Assembly (NCBI GenBank): GCA_965207755.1
Contig: OZ242297.1
Coordinates: forward strand, 434,001 to 498,000
Source: Aldehydirespirator sp028819505
GTDB taxonomy: Bacteria; Actinomycetota; Acidimicrobiia; Acidimicrobiales; Aldehydirespiratoraceae
Length of the DNA: 64,000 bases
Direction: 5' to 3'
Numbering within the stretch: position 1 is the first letter of the stretch; every line of letters begins with the position of its first letter. Position numbers and translations under genes: made by a program. The notes under the pieces are model-generated. The model had not been told where the DNA came from. It searched no databases and saw only the letters and a program-made list of their open reading frames with translations. Below, piece after piece: positions 44,853 through 52,111 of this stretch.

Positions 44853-44936
44853 ATGGCCCGCGGCAAGGCCCTGAGCGATCTGGGCCTGGAGGAGGGGTTC
44901 TAGATGGCCCGCGGCAAGGCCCTGAGCGATCTGGGC
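44837..44936 (+). repeat. 49-bp perfect tandem duplication across the rplP/rpmC junction
   Basis: Bases 44837-44885 and 44888-44936 are identical and 51 bases apart. Each copy carries the end of rplP, TAG, and the first eleven codons of rpmC. The first copy supplies the true rplP stop, the second the true rpmC start. Confidence 0.95.
44853..44903 (+). other. 16-codon junction mini-ORF before rpmC
   Basis: ATG 44853 directly follows the rplP stop and reads MARGKALSDLGLEEGF, then TAG immediately before ATG 44904 of rpmC. It is a chimera of the rpmC start and rplP end created by the duplication. It preserves stop-start contact at both ends, so translation could be passed through it. Whether it is translated is unknown. 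Confidence 0.5.
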
Positions 44937-45134
44937 GACACCGACTTGATCGAGCGCTTGTCGGAGGCGAAGGAGGAGCTGTTCAATCTGCGCTTCCAGT
45001 TCGCCACCGGCCAGTTGGACAACCCGGCCCGCCTCAAGCAGGTGCGCCGTGACATCGCCCGCGTGCTCACCGAACTGCGGGCCCGCGAGATCGCGGCCGC
45101 GGAGGCGGCGCCGGTCCTAGCTGAGGAGAGATGA
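44904..45134 (+). CDS. rpmC: 50S ribosomal protein L29
   Basis: A 76-residue L29, at the tunnel exit beside L23. LSEAKEELFNLRFQFATGQL and VRRDIARVLTELRARE are diagnostic. The start is ATG 44904, not the copied ATG 44853, whose frame ends at TAG 44903. The stop overlaps ATG 45131. Confidence 0.97.
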   Translation: MARGKALSDLGDTDLIERLSEAKEELFNLRFQFATGQLDNPARLKQVRRDIARVLTELRAREIAAAEAAPVLAEER

Positions 45135-45136
45135 CT

Positions 45137-45409
45137 ATGGCAGAGGACTCACAGCCGCGCCGCAACGGCCGCAAGGTGCGGGAGGGTGTCGTGGTCTCCG
45201 ATCGCATGGACAAGACCGCGATCGTCGAGGCCACCGAGCGGGTCCGGCACCCGCGCTACGACAAGACCGTCCAGCGCAGGTCCCGACTCGCCGTCCACGA
45301 CGCCGACAACACCCTCGGTGTGGGCGACCGCGTGCGGGTGGCCGAGACCCGGCCCCTGTCCAAGACCAAGCGCTGGCGCCTGGTGGAGATCCTGGAGCGT
45401 GCCAAGTGA
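45137..45409 (+). CDS. rpsQ: 30S ribosomal protein S17
   Basis: A 90-residue S17. GRKVREGVVVSDRMDKTAIV and RRSRLAVHDADNTLGVGDRV fit the OB-fold S17 that binds the 5' domain of 16S rRNA. Two ATGs compete: 45131 overlaps the rpmC stop, and 45137 has GAGGAG at the better distance of eight bases; the latter is used. Confidence 0.97.
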   Translation: MAEDSQPRRNGRKVREGVVVSDRMDKTAIVEATERVRHPRYDKTVQRRSRLAVHDADNTLGVGDRVRVAETRPLSKTKRWRLVEILERAK

Positions 45410-45774
45410 TCCAGCAGGAGTCGCGTCTGCGCGTCGCCGACAACTCCGGCGCCAAGGAGGTGCTGTGCATCAAGGTGCTCGGCGGCTCCAAGCGCCGCTA
45501 TGCGTCGGTCGGCGACGTGTTCGTGGCCACGGTCAAGGACGCCATCCCGGGCGCGCAGGTCCGCAAGGGCGACCTTGTGCGCTGCGTGGTCGTGCGCACC
45601 CGCAAGGAGAAGCGCCGTGGCGACGGCAGCTACATCCGCTTCGACGAGAACGCCGCGGTCCTGATCAACGAGCAGGACCAGCCCCGGGGCACCCGCATCT
45701 TCGGGCCGGTGGGCCGCGAGCTTCGCGACAAGCAGTTCATGCGCATCGTGTCGCTGGCGCCGGAGGTGCTGTAG
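45406..45774 (+). CDS. rplN: 50S ribosomal protein L14
   Basis: A 122-residue L14 of exact family length. MIQQESRLRVADNSGAKEVL (GTG start) and VVVRTRKEKRRGDGSYIRFD identify it; it contacts the 30S side at an intersubunit bridge. GTG 45406 overlaps the rpsQ stop. Its last 12 codons are copied just downstream. Confidence 0.98.
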   Translation: MIQQESRLRVADNSGAKEVLCIKVLGGSKRRYASVGDVFVATVKDAIPGAQVRKGDLVRCVVVRTRKEKRRGDGSYIRFDENAAVLINEQDQPRGTRIFGPVGRELRDKQFMRIVSLAPEVL

Positions 45775-45829
45775 ATGGTTGCGGAGTTCATGCGGGTCGT
45801 GTCGCCGGCGCCGGAGGTGCTGTAGATGG
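45734..45829 (+). repeat. 45-bp imperfect tandem duplication across the rplN/rplX junction
   Basis: Bases 45734-45778 and 45785-45829 match at 42 of 45 positions and are 51 bases apart. Each contains the end of rplN (FMR-VVS/IVS-x-APEVL), TAG and ATGG. Confidence 0.92.
45775..45825 (+). other. 16-codon junction mini-ORF before rplX
   Basis: ATG 45775 directly follows the rplN stop; the frame reads MVAEFMRVVSPAPEVL and ends with TAG directly before ATG 45826. Thirteen of its residues copy the end of L14 with two changes. It has the same 51-base length as the rplP/rpmC mini-ORF. Confidence 0.5.
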
Positions 45830-46176
45830 CCGGAGGCTCCAAGGGCGCTCGCCGGTCACGGCGCTCCATGAAGATCGTCAAGGGCGACCGGGTCGTGGTG
45901 CTGACCGGCAAGGACGCCGGCCTCGAGGGCACGGTCGAACGGGTCATCCCCGCCGCGGGCAAGGTGATCGTCGAGGGTGTCAACGTCGCCAAGCGGCATC
46001 AGGCGCCCACCCGCAACGTCCAGCAGGGAGGCATCATCGACAAGGCGATGCCCATCGACGCGTCCAACGTCGCCCTGGTGAGCCCGACCGACGGCAAGCC
46101 CACCCGGGTGGGCTACCGGTTCACGCCCGAGGGCGCCAAGGTCCGTGTCTGCCGCCGAACGGGGGCCGACCTGTGA
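45826..46176 (+). CDS. rplX: 50S ribosomal protein L24
   Basis: A 116-residue L24, an early assembly protein. MKIVKGDRVVVLTGKDAGLE is the KOW motif; NVAKRHQAPTRNVQQGGIID and VGYRF complete the match. A 14-residue basic extension (from ATG 45826) precedes the KOW part. The stop overlaps the rplE GTG. Confidence 0.97.
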   Translation: MAGGSKGARRSRRSMKIVKGDRVVVLTGKDAGLEGTVERVIPAAGKVIVEGVNVAKRHQAPTRNVQQGGIIDKAMPIDASNVALVSPTDGKPTRVGYRFTPEGAKVRVCRRTGADL

Positions 46177-46742
46177 GCACCGCAACCGACTACCGGCCCC
46201 GGCTGCGCGCCGCGTTCGACACCGAGATCAAGCAGGCGCTCGCGGAGCAGTTGGAGCTGCCCAACGTGATGATGGTGCCCAGGCTCTCCAAGATCGTGCT
46301 CAACATGGGCGTGGGCGACGCCATCACCCAGGCGAGGCTGCTGGAGGGCGCGCTGGCCGACCTGGCCGTGATCTCCGGCCAGAAGCCGGTGGTCACCCGG
46401 GCCAAGCGGTCGCTGGCCAGCTTCAAGCTGCGTGCCGGCATGGCCATCGGATGCAAGGTCACACTGCGAGGCGACCGCATGTACGAGTTCTTCGACAGGC
46501 TCATCACGCTGGCCATCCCCCGCATCCGCGACTTCCGCGGGCTGCCGCTGCGGTCCTTCGACGGCAGCGGCAACTACACGTTCGGGATAACCGAGCAGCT
46601 CATCTTCCCGGAGATCGACTACGACACGGTCGACGCCACCCGGGGGATGGACATCACGATCGTCACGACAGCCGAGTCGGACACCGAGGGCCGGGCGCTC
46701 CTGGAGGCGTTCGGGTTTCCGTTCCGCCGAGAGGGGCAGTGA
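46173..46742 (+). CDS. rplE: 50S ribosomal protein L5
   Basis: A 189-residue L5, which binds 5S rRNA and contacts P-site tRNA. MMVPRLSKIVLNMGVGDAIT, GQKPVVTRAKRSLASFKLR and IFPEIDYDTVDATRGMDITI are diagnostic. GTG 46173 overlaps the rplX stop by four bases. Confidence 0.98.
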   Translation: MSTATDYRPRLRAAFDTEIKQALAEQLELPNVMMVPRLSKIVLNMGVGDAITQARLLEGALADLAVISGQKPVVTRAKRSLASFKLRAGMAIGCKVTLRGDRMYEFFDRLITLAIPRIRDFRGLPLRSFDGSGNYTFGITEQLIFPEIDYDTVDATRGMDITIVTTAESDTEGRALLEAFGFPFRREGQ

Positions 46743-46745
46743 GAG

Positions 46746-46931
46746 ATGGCCAAGAAGGCTCTGAAGGAGAAGCAGCAACGCACTCCGAAGTTCAAGGTGC
46801 GGGCCTACACGCGGTGCCGGGTGTGCGGCCGGCCCCGTTCCGTGTACAGGAAGTTCAGCCTGTGCCGCATCTGCCTTCGCGACCTCGCCCATGCCGGCGA
46901 GTTGCCCGGCGTGAAGAAGGCGAGCTGGTGA
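46746..46931 (+). CDS. rpsZ: 30S ribosomal protein S14 type Z
   Basis: A 61-residue zinc-type S14. TRCRVCGRPRSVYRKFSLCR then IC gives the C-x2-C-x12-C-x2-C zinc ribbon, so this is the zinc-dependent form. ATG 46746 lies four bases after rplE. Confidence 0.97.
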   Translation: MAKKALKEKQQRTPKFKVRAYTRCRVCGRPRSVYRKFSLCRICLRDLAHAGELPGVKKASW

Positions 46932-46943
46932 GGTGACCTGCCC

Positions 46944-47348
46944 ATGACGATGACAGATCCGATCGCCGACATGCTGACCCGCATCCGCAACGCCAATGTG
47001 GCGATGCACGACGAGGTCTCCATGCCGTCGTCGAAGCGCAAGCTGGCCTTGGCCGACGTCCTGCAGCGGGAGGGCTACATCGCGTCCTACGCCGAGAAGG
47101 ACAACACGACCCGGCCGGGCAAGACGCTCACGATCGAGATGAAGTACTCCCCCGAGCGCGACCGCGTCATCCGGGGACTGCGGCGGATCTCCAAGCCGGG
47201 GCTGCGCATCTACCGGAAGCGCGACGAGATCCCGCGGGTGCAGGGCGGGCTCGGGGTGGCCGTGGTGTCGACCAACAAGGGCCTGATGAGCGACCGAGAG
47301 GCGAGGAGGAACCGCATGGGCGGCGAGATCCTCTGCTACGTGTGGTGA
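46944..47348 (+). CDS. rpsH: 30S ribosomal protein S8
   Basis: A 134-residue S8. MTDPIADMLTRIRNAN and the C-terminal GLGVAVVSTNKGLMSDREAR then GGEILCYVW are diagnostic of this central-domain 16S rRNA binder, which in E. coli represses the spc operon. ATG 46944 and 46950 are both possible starts. Confidence 0.98.
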   Translation: MTMTDPIADMLTRIRNANVAMHDEVSMPSSKRKLALADVLQREGYIASYAEKDNTTRPGKTLTIEMKYSPERDRVIRGLRRISKPGLRIYRKRDEIPRVQGGLGVAVVSTNKGLMSDREARRNRMGGEILCYVW

Positions 47349-47355
47349 GCGCGCC

Positions 47356-47895
47356 ATGAGTCGCGTGGGGAATTCCCCGATCACCGTCCCCAGCGGCGTG
47401 GAGGTGGCCGTCGAGGGCCGCACCGTGGTGGTCACCGGCGCCAGGGGCACGCTGAGCCGGGACCTTCCCGGCGAGATCAGCCTGCGCGCCGTCGACGGCA
47501 CGCTCCACGTCGAGCGCCCCGACGACACCGCTCGGAGCAAGTCGTTGCACGGGCTCGCCCGATCGCTGGTGCAGAACATGGTGACCGGCGTGAGCGAGGG
47601 GTTCACCAAGGAGCTGCGGATCCAGGGCGTGGGCTACAGGGTGGCCGAGTCCACCCCGACCTCGCTGGAGCTGTCCCTGGGCTTCAGCCACCCCGTGAGG
47701 ATCGCGGCGCCTGAGGGCGTCGAGTTCGAGGTCCCGCAGCGCACCCAGATCCTCGTCAAGGGCATCGACAAGCAACTCGTCGGCCAGGTGGCGGCCGACA
47801 TCAGGAGGTGGCGCCCGCCCGAGCCCTACAAGGGGAAGGGCATCCGCTACATCGACGAGCGGGTCAAGCGCAAGGCCGGGAAGGCGGCGAAGTAG
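47356..47895 (+). CDS. rplF: 50S ribosomal protein L6
   Basis: A 179-residue L6, near the sarcin-ricin loop. MSRVGNSPITVPSGVEVAVE, GVGYRV and RWRPPEPYKGKGIRYIDE identify it. It starts seven bases after rpsH. Its TAG and the following bases recur 38 bases later, before rplR. Confidence 0.98.
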   Translation: MSRVGNSPITVPSGVEVAVEGRTVVVTGARGTLSRDLPGEISLRAVDGTLHVERPDDTARSKSLHGLARSLVQNMVTGVSEGFTKELRIQGVGYRVAESTPTSLELSLGFSHPVRIAAPEGVEFEVPQRTQILVKGIDKQLVGQVAADIRRWRPPEPYKGKGIRYIDERVKRKAGKAAK

Positions 47896-47897
47896 TC

Positions 47898-47933
47898 ATG
47901 GCTGGCAGCAGGGCCGAGAGCGACGGTCGGTAG
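47898..47933 (+). other. 11-codon junction mini-ORF before rplR
   Basis: After the rplF stop, ATG 47898 reads MAGSRAESDGR and ends at TAG 47931-47933, two bases before the rplR ATG. GTAGTCATGG occurs at both edges (47892 and 47930). The copied stretch is only 10 bp, so the duplication origin is less secure than at other junctions. Confidence 0.3.
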
Positions 47934-47935
47934 TC

Positions 47936-48301
47936 ATGGGCGACCAGGCCAGGAAGCGCCGGGAGGGCCGCATCCGCCGCCACCGCCGTGTCCGCAAGAA
48001 GGTGCAGGGCACGGCCGCGCGGCCGCGCCTGTCGGTGTTCCGTTCGAGCCGGCACATCTCCGTGCAGCTCATCGACGACCTCGAGGGCGTCACCCTGGTG
48101 TCGGCGTCCACTCTGGAGGCCGGCCTCCGTTCCGCCCCGGGGGGCAATGTGGCCGCGGCCCGCACGGTGGGCACGCTGGTCGCGCAGCGCGCCTCGGAGG
48201 CAGGGATCACGGCAGCGGTGTTCGACCGGGGCGGCTACAAGTACCACGGCAGGGTGGCCGAGCTCGCCGACGCGGCTCGCGCCGCAGGATTGGAGTTCTG
48301 A
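47936..48301 (+). CDS. rplR: 50S ribosomal protein L18
   Basis: A 121-residue L18, which binds 5S rRNA with L5. RRHRRVRKKVQGTAARPRLS, VFRSSRHISVQLIDD and FDRGGYKYHGRVAELADAAR are diagnostic. The stop shares a base with a mini-ORF ATG (TGATG). Confidence 0.97.
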   Translation: MGDQARKRREGRIRRHRRVRKKVQGTAARPRLSVFRSSRHISVQLIDDLEGVTLVSASTLEAGLRSAPGGNVAAARTVGTLVAQRASEAGITAAVFDRGGYKYHGRVAELADAARAAGLEF

Positions 48302-48354
48302 TGAGCGAGGAGCGTCCGTTCCTTCCAGGACCGGAAGGAACGGAGCGGCCATGA
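48301..48354 (+). other. 17-codon mini-ORF with perfect hairpin between rplR and rpsE
   Basis: ATG 48301 overlaps the rplR stop; the frame reads MSEERPFLPGPEGTERP and stops at TGA overlapping the rpsE ATG 48351. Its first 14 bases (ATGAGCGAGGAGCG) repeat the rpsE start 50 bases later. Inside lies a perfect 12-bp stem, TCCGTTCCTTCC (48315-48326) with GGAAGGAACGGA (48333-48344), around a six-base loop. Confidence 0.5.
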
Positions 48355-48935
48355 GCGAGGAGCGCGCAGGCGGTCCGCCGCTGCGAGAGTCGCGGGTGAT
48401 CAACATCAACCGGGTCGCCAAGGTGGTCAAGGGCGGGCGCCGGTTCTCCTTCACGGCGCTGGTCGTGATCGGCGACGGCGCCGGCCGGGTCGGCCTGGGC
48501 TACGGCAAGGCCAAGGAGGTGCCCCTTGCCATCCAGAAGGGCACCGAGGAGGCCAGGCGCAACGTGTTCGAGGTGCCGATGGCGGGCAGCACGATCATGC
48601 ATCCGGTGATCGGCGCGACCGGCGCCGGCCGGGTGCTGCTGAAGCCGGCCGCTCCCGGGACCGGTGTGATCGCGGGCGGCGCGGCCCGGGCCATCCTCGA
48701 GGAGGCGGGCATCGGCGACGTGCTGTGCAAGTCGCTCGGCTCGCCCAACCACATCAATGTGGCCAGGGCCACCATCAGCGGGCTGCAGTCGCTGCGCCGC
48801 CCCGACGAGGTGGCCCGCCTGCGGGGCCTGGACCCCACCGATTTCCTGCCCAAGGGCCTCTGGGACGCGTACCAGACCACCCGGGCCGACCGGGCCGCGG
48901 CGGCCCAGCGCAGCGACGAGGCCGGGGAGGAGTGA
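48351..48935 (+). CDS. rpsE: 30S ribosomal protein S5
   Basis: A 194-residue S5, important for decoding accuracy. VININRVAKVVKGGRRFSFT, GKAKEVPLAIQKGTEEARRN and GSPNHINVARATISGL are diagnostic. The start ATG 48351 is the second copy of the ATGAGCGAGGAGCG repeat. The stop overlaps the rpmD start (TGATG). Confidence 0.98.
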   Translation: MSEERAGGPPLRESRVININRVAKVVKGGRRFSFTALVVIGDGAGRVGLGYGKAKEVPLAIQKGTEEARRNVFEVPMAGSTIMHPVIGATGAGRVLLKPAAPGTGVIAGGAARAILEEAGIGDVLCKSLGSPNHINVARATISGLQSLRRPDEVARLRGLDPTDFLPKGLWDAYQTTRADRAAAAQRSDEAGEE

Positions 48936-49117
48936 TGGCTCTGTTGGTGACCCAGGTCCGCTCGGCCATCGGCTCGAAGCCCAAGCAGCGCGGTACGCTT
49001 CGAGCCCTCGGCTTGGGGCGGATCGGCCGGAGCAACACCCTGCCCGACCGTCCCGAGATCCGCGGCATGATCCAACGGGTTCCCCACTTGGTCTCCGTGG
49101 AGGAGGTGGACGCATGA
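48935..49117 (+). CDS. rpmD: 50S ribosomal protein L30
   Basis: A 60-residue L30. LLVTQVRSAIGSKPKQRGTL and GRIGRSNTLPDRPEIRGMIQ match the family. It overlaps rpsE by one base and rplO by four. Confidence 0.96.
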   Translation: MALLVTQVRSAIGSKPKQRGTLRALGLGRIGRSNTLPDRPEIRGMIQRVPHLVSVEEVDA

Positions 49118-49617
49118 CAGAGCAGACGAGGCTGCACGATCTGAGGCCCGCCCCCGGGGCCCGCAAGAGGCCCAAGCGGGTGGCGCGGGGCATCGCCGGG
49201 CGCGGCGGCAAGACCGCGGGCCGTGGCATGAAGGGCCAGAAGGCCCGCAGCAAGGTGCCCGTCGGCTTCGAGGGCGGTCAGATGCCGCTGCTTCGCCGCG
49301 TGCCCAAGTGGCGGGGATTCACCAACCCGTTCAGGGTCGAGTACCAGCCGGTCAACCTCGACACCATCGAGGCCAGTGGCCTGGACGAGATCTCGCCGGA
49401 GATTCTGCGCGAGCGGGGCCTCGTCGGCAAGAAGGCGCTCGTGAAGGTGCTCGGCCGGGGCGAGATCAGCCGGGCGGTGCGGGTGGAGGCCCACGCCGTG
49501 TCGGCGGCCGCGGCGGAGGCCATCGCCGCGGCCGGCGGCAGCGTCGGGATCGTCGCCAAGCCCTGGGGCGACCGCCGGCCGCCCCACGGCAGCTACAGCC
49601 AGCACACCAACCGCTGA
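49114..49617 (+). CDS. rplO: 50S ribosomal protein L15
   Basis: A 167-residue L15, a late-assembly protein. LHDLRPAPGARKRPKRVARG, GGKTAGRGMKGQKARSKV and FEGGQMPLLRRVPKWRGF are diagnostic. ATG 49114 overlaps the rpmD stop. Confidence 0.98.
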   Translation: MTEQTRLHDLRPAPGARKRPKRVARGIAGRGGKTAGRGMKGQKARSKVPVGFEGGQMPLLRRVPKWRGFTNPFRVEYQPVNLDTIEASGLDEISPEILRERGLVGKKALVKVLGRGEISRAVRVEAHAVSAAAAEAIAAAGGSVGIVAKPWGDRRPPHGSYSQHTNR

Positions 49618-49632
49618 GAGGAGAGGTCCGGA

Positions 49633-49713
49633 CGTGCTGAACCGCGTGCTGAACATGTTCCGCCCGGGATCGGGGAGGCGGCCGTGCTGAACCGCGTGCT
49701 GAACATGTTCCGC
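49633..49713 (+). repeat. 31-bp perfect duplication of the secY start
   Basis: Bases 49633-49663 and 49683-49713 are identical, 50 bases apart, and carry GTG plus nine secY codons. The first copy is out of frame with secY, so it cannot be an alternative start. Its frame reads MLNRVLNMFRPGSGRRPC and ends at TGA 49688-49690, overlapping the true start at 49684. Confidence 0.92.
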
Positions 49714-51012
49714 ATCCCGGATCTGCGCAACAAGATCCTCTTCACGCTGTTCATCATCGCGGTCTACCGTCTCGGCGCCTTCATCCCGGCGCCCTACGTG
49801 GACACCGACGCCGTCCAGTTGATGCGGGACCAGGCCAACACGTCGGGCGGGATCCTCGGGTTCGTGCAGCTGTTCTCGGGCGGCGCGCTAACCCAGTTCG
49901 CCATCTTCGCGCTGGGGATCATGCCCTACATCACGGCGTCGATCATCATGCAGATCCTGGGCGTGGTCATCCCCCGCATCGAGCAGTGGCAGCAGCAGGG
50001 CGCGGTGGGCCAGCGCAAGATCACCCAATGGACGCGGTACCTCACCGTCGGCATCGCCCTGCTCCAGTCGACCAGCTTCGCGTTCCTGTTCCACAGCGGG
50101 GCCCTGGTGGGCGGGATCGACCTGCTGCCCAACTTCACGGTGTGGGCCGTGTTCGTGGTGGTCCTGACCCTCACCACGGGCACCGCCCTGCTGATGTGGA
50201 TGGGGGAGCTGATCACCCAGCGCGGCATCGGCAACGGCATGTCGCTGCTCATCTTCGCCAGCGTGGTGTCGACCATGCCGGCCCAGCTCACCGCGGTCCA
50301 CGCCAACCACGGGGTCGACGCGCTGATCGGCTTCATCTCGGTGGCGGTGGTCCTGACGGTGTGCATCGTGTTCGTGGAGCAGGGCCAGCGCCGCATACCG
50401 GTGCAGTTCGCCAAGCGGGTCGTCGGCCGCCGGATGTACGGCGGCCAGAGCACCTACATCCCGCTGAAGGTCAACCAGTCGGGCGTCATCCCGATCATCT
50501 TCGCCAGCTCGGTGCTGTACCTGCCCACGCTGATCGGCGCGGCCATGCCCGACGGCGGCATCGGCGGCACCGTCAAGGACTTCGTCAACGACCACCTCAC
50601 CCTGCCGACCAGCCCGGTGTACATGTTCTTCTACGGGCTGATGATCATCGGGTTTGCGTACTTCTACACGGCCATCACCTTCGACCCGGTCAAGCAGGCG
50701 GACACGATCCGCAAGCAGGGGGGCTTCATCCCGGGCATCCGTCCCGGCGTCCAGACCGAGCGCTACCTGGCGAGGATCCTGTCGCGCATCACACTGCCCG
50801 GGGCGCTCTTCATCGCCGCGGTGGCGCTGGTCCCCTCCATCCTGGTGGCGGTCACCATCGGCACCGACGTGGATGCCGGAGCGGGCGCGGGGGCGTTCAA
50901 CCTCGCCTTCGGCGGCATCTCGCTGCTGATTGCGGTCGGGGTCTCCCTCGAGACCATGAAGCAGATCGACAGCCAGCTGATGATGAGGAACTACGAGGGC
51001 TTCCTGAAGTGA
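49684..51012 (+). CDS. secY: Preprotein translocase subunit SecY
   Basis: A 442-residue, ten-helix channel subunit of the Sec translocon. IPDLRNKILFTLFIIAVYRL, the plug-region GGALTQFAIFALGIMPYITA and the cytoplasmic loop FIPGIRPGVQTERYLARILS are diagnostic. GTG 49684 is the in-frame copy of the duplicated start. Its last codons are partly copied at 51,041-51,076. Confidence 0.98.
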   Translation: MLNRVLNMFRIPDLRNKILFTLFIIAVYRLGAFIPAPYVDTDAVQLMRDQANTSGGILGFVQLFSGGALTQFAIFALGIMPYITASIIMQILGVVIPRIEQWQQQGAVGQRKITQWTRYLTVGIALLQSTSFAFLFHSGALVGGIDLLPNFTVWAVFVVVLTLTTGTALLMWMGELITQRGIGNGMSLLIFASVVSTMPAQLTAVHANHGVDALIGFISVAVVLTVCIVFVEQGQRRIPVQFAKRVVGRRMYGGQSTYIPLKVNQSGVIPIIFASSVLYLPTLIGAAMPDGGIGGTVKDFVNDHLTLPTSPVYMFFYGLMIIGFAYFYTAITFDPVKQADTIRKQGGFIPGIRPGVQTERYLARILSRITLPGALFIAAVALVPSILVAVTIGTDVDAGAGAGAFNLAFGGISLLIAVGVSLETMKQIDSQLMMRNYEGFLK

Positions 51013-51040
51013 CCGCGCGGCATCGGCGGATCGGGGGCCG

Positions 51041-51076
51041 GCTGATGATGAGCCGTCCACGCAGGGCTTCCTGAAG
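51041..51076 (+). repeat. Degenerate copy of the secY 3' end, with mini-ORF
   Basis: GCTGATGATGAG (50976 and 51041) and AGGGCTTCCTGAAG (50996 and 51063) occur in the same order at the end of secY and again 65-67 bases later, ahead of adk. The copy contains a nine-codon frame, MMSRPRRAS, from 51045 to TGA 51074. Confidence 0.7.
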
Positions 51077-51085
51077 CAGCTCCCG

Positions 51086-51658
51086 ATGGCTCCTCTGCGC
51101 ATGGTGATCCTGGGCCGGCAGGGTTCGGGCAAGGGCACCCAGTCCGAGCGCCTGACAGACAGGTTCGGGTGCGTGCACCTGTCCACGGGCGACGCCCTGC
51201 GGGCCGCGGTGGCGGCCGGCACCGAGCTGGGCCGGCAGGCCGAGGCCGTCATGGAAGTAGGCGGGCTGGTGGGCGACGACATCATGAACGGGATCGTGCG
51301 CGACCGGCTGGCCCGCGACGACGTCGCCGAGGCCGGGGTGCTGCTCGACGGCTACCCGCGGACCGCCGATCAGGCCGACGCCCTGGAGGCCGTCCTGGAC
51401 GAGGGGGGCCACCGTCTCGACGTGGCCCTGAACATCGACGTGCCCATCGCCGAGGTCACGGCCCGGATGCTGGACCGGGGCCGCTCCGACGACACCCTCG
51501 AGGCGATACAGCGCCGCCTGGAGCTGTACGAGGAGCAGACCGCTCCGCTGCGCGACTGGTTCGAGGCCCGCGGGCTGCTGGCCACCGTGGACGGCGTCGG
51601 CGCGCCCGACGAGGTGTTCGAACGGGTGGTGGCAGCCGTCGAACGAAGCCGCGCTTGA
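51086..51658 (+). CDS. adk: Adenylate kinase
   Basis: A 190-residue enzyme balancing ATP, ADP and AMP. Walker A is GRQGSGKGTQ, the AMP site has HLSTGDALR, and LLDGYPRT is the second signature. DRGRSDDT goes straight on to the C-terminal helices, so the zinc/lid insertion is missing, as in other actinobacteria. The usual map gene does not follow; infA does. Confidence 0.96.
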   Translation: MAPLRMVILGRQGSGKGTQSERLTDRFGCVHLSTGDALRAAVAAGTELGRQAEAVMEVGGLVGDDIMNGIVRDRLARDDVAEAGVLLDGYPRTADQADALEAVLDEGGHRLDVALNIDVPIAEVTARMLDRGRSDDTLEAIQRRLELYEEQTAPLRDWFEARGLLATVDGVGAPDEVFERVVAAVERSRA

Positions 51659-51757
51659 CGGGTTGGATGGCCGGCCCGTCACAGGTAGCGTTGCACTTCG
51701 GCCTTGGGCCGGTGCCGGCGCGCGCCGACCGGGGCTCATCCCGCAGGAGGACAGACA

Positions 51758-51982
51758 CTGCCGAAGCCGAAAGAGGACGCGATCGTACTGGAGGGGACCG
51801 TCACGGAATCCCTCCCCAACGCGATGTTCCGCGTCGAGCTCGAGAATGGCCACTACGTGCTGGCCCACATCTCGGGCAAGATGCGGATGCACTACATCCG
51901 GATACTGCCCGGGGACCGCGTCCAGGTCGAGGTGACGCCGTACGACCTCCAGAGGGGCCGTATCACCTACCGCTACAAGTGA
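51758..51982 (+). CDS. infA: Translation initiation factor IF-1, apparent CTG start
   Basis: A 74-residue OB-fold factor that occupies the A site during initiation. AIVLEGTVTESLPNAMFRVE and HYIRILPGDRVQVEVTPYDL are diagnostic. The expected start (family MPKxE) falls on CTG 51758, with AGGAGG at 51745-51750 seven bases upstream and no ATG, GTG or TTG in a suitable place. A non-standard start on an initiation factor gene suggests feedback control, as with AUU on E. coli infC; that is inference. Confidence 0.92.
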   Translation: MPKPKEDAIVLEGTVTESLPNAMFRVELENGHYVLAHISGKMRMHYIRILPGDRVQVEVTPYDLQRGRITYRYK

Positions 51983-51996
51983 GCGTTCAACCAGCC

Positions 51997-52110
51997 ATGA
52001 AGGTCCGACCCAGCGTCAAGAAGATCTGCGACCGGTGCAAGGTCATACGCCGGCGCGGGCGCGTCATGGTGATCTGCGACAACGCCCGCCACAAGCAGAG
52101 GCAGGGCTGA
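51997..52110 (+). CDS. rpmJ: 50S ribosomal protein L36
   Basis: A 37-residue L36 in the zinc form: CDRCKVIRRRGRVMVICDNA followed by RHKQ gives C-x2-C-x12-C-x4-H. ATG 51997 is 14 bases after infA and one base before rpsM begins two bases past the stop. Confidence 0.97.
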   Translation: MKVRPSVKKICDRCKVIRRRGRVMVICDNARHKQRQG

Positions 52111-52111
52111 G

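Noticed and set aside
44853..45134. ATG 44853 as an earlier rpmC start
   Set aside because: The frame ends at TAG 44903, so only ATG 44904 gives L29.
49634..49690. GTG 49634 as the secY start
   Set aside because: It is 50 bases from the real start and therefore out of frame; its frame stops at 49690.
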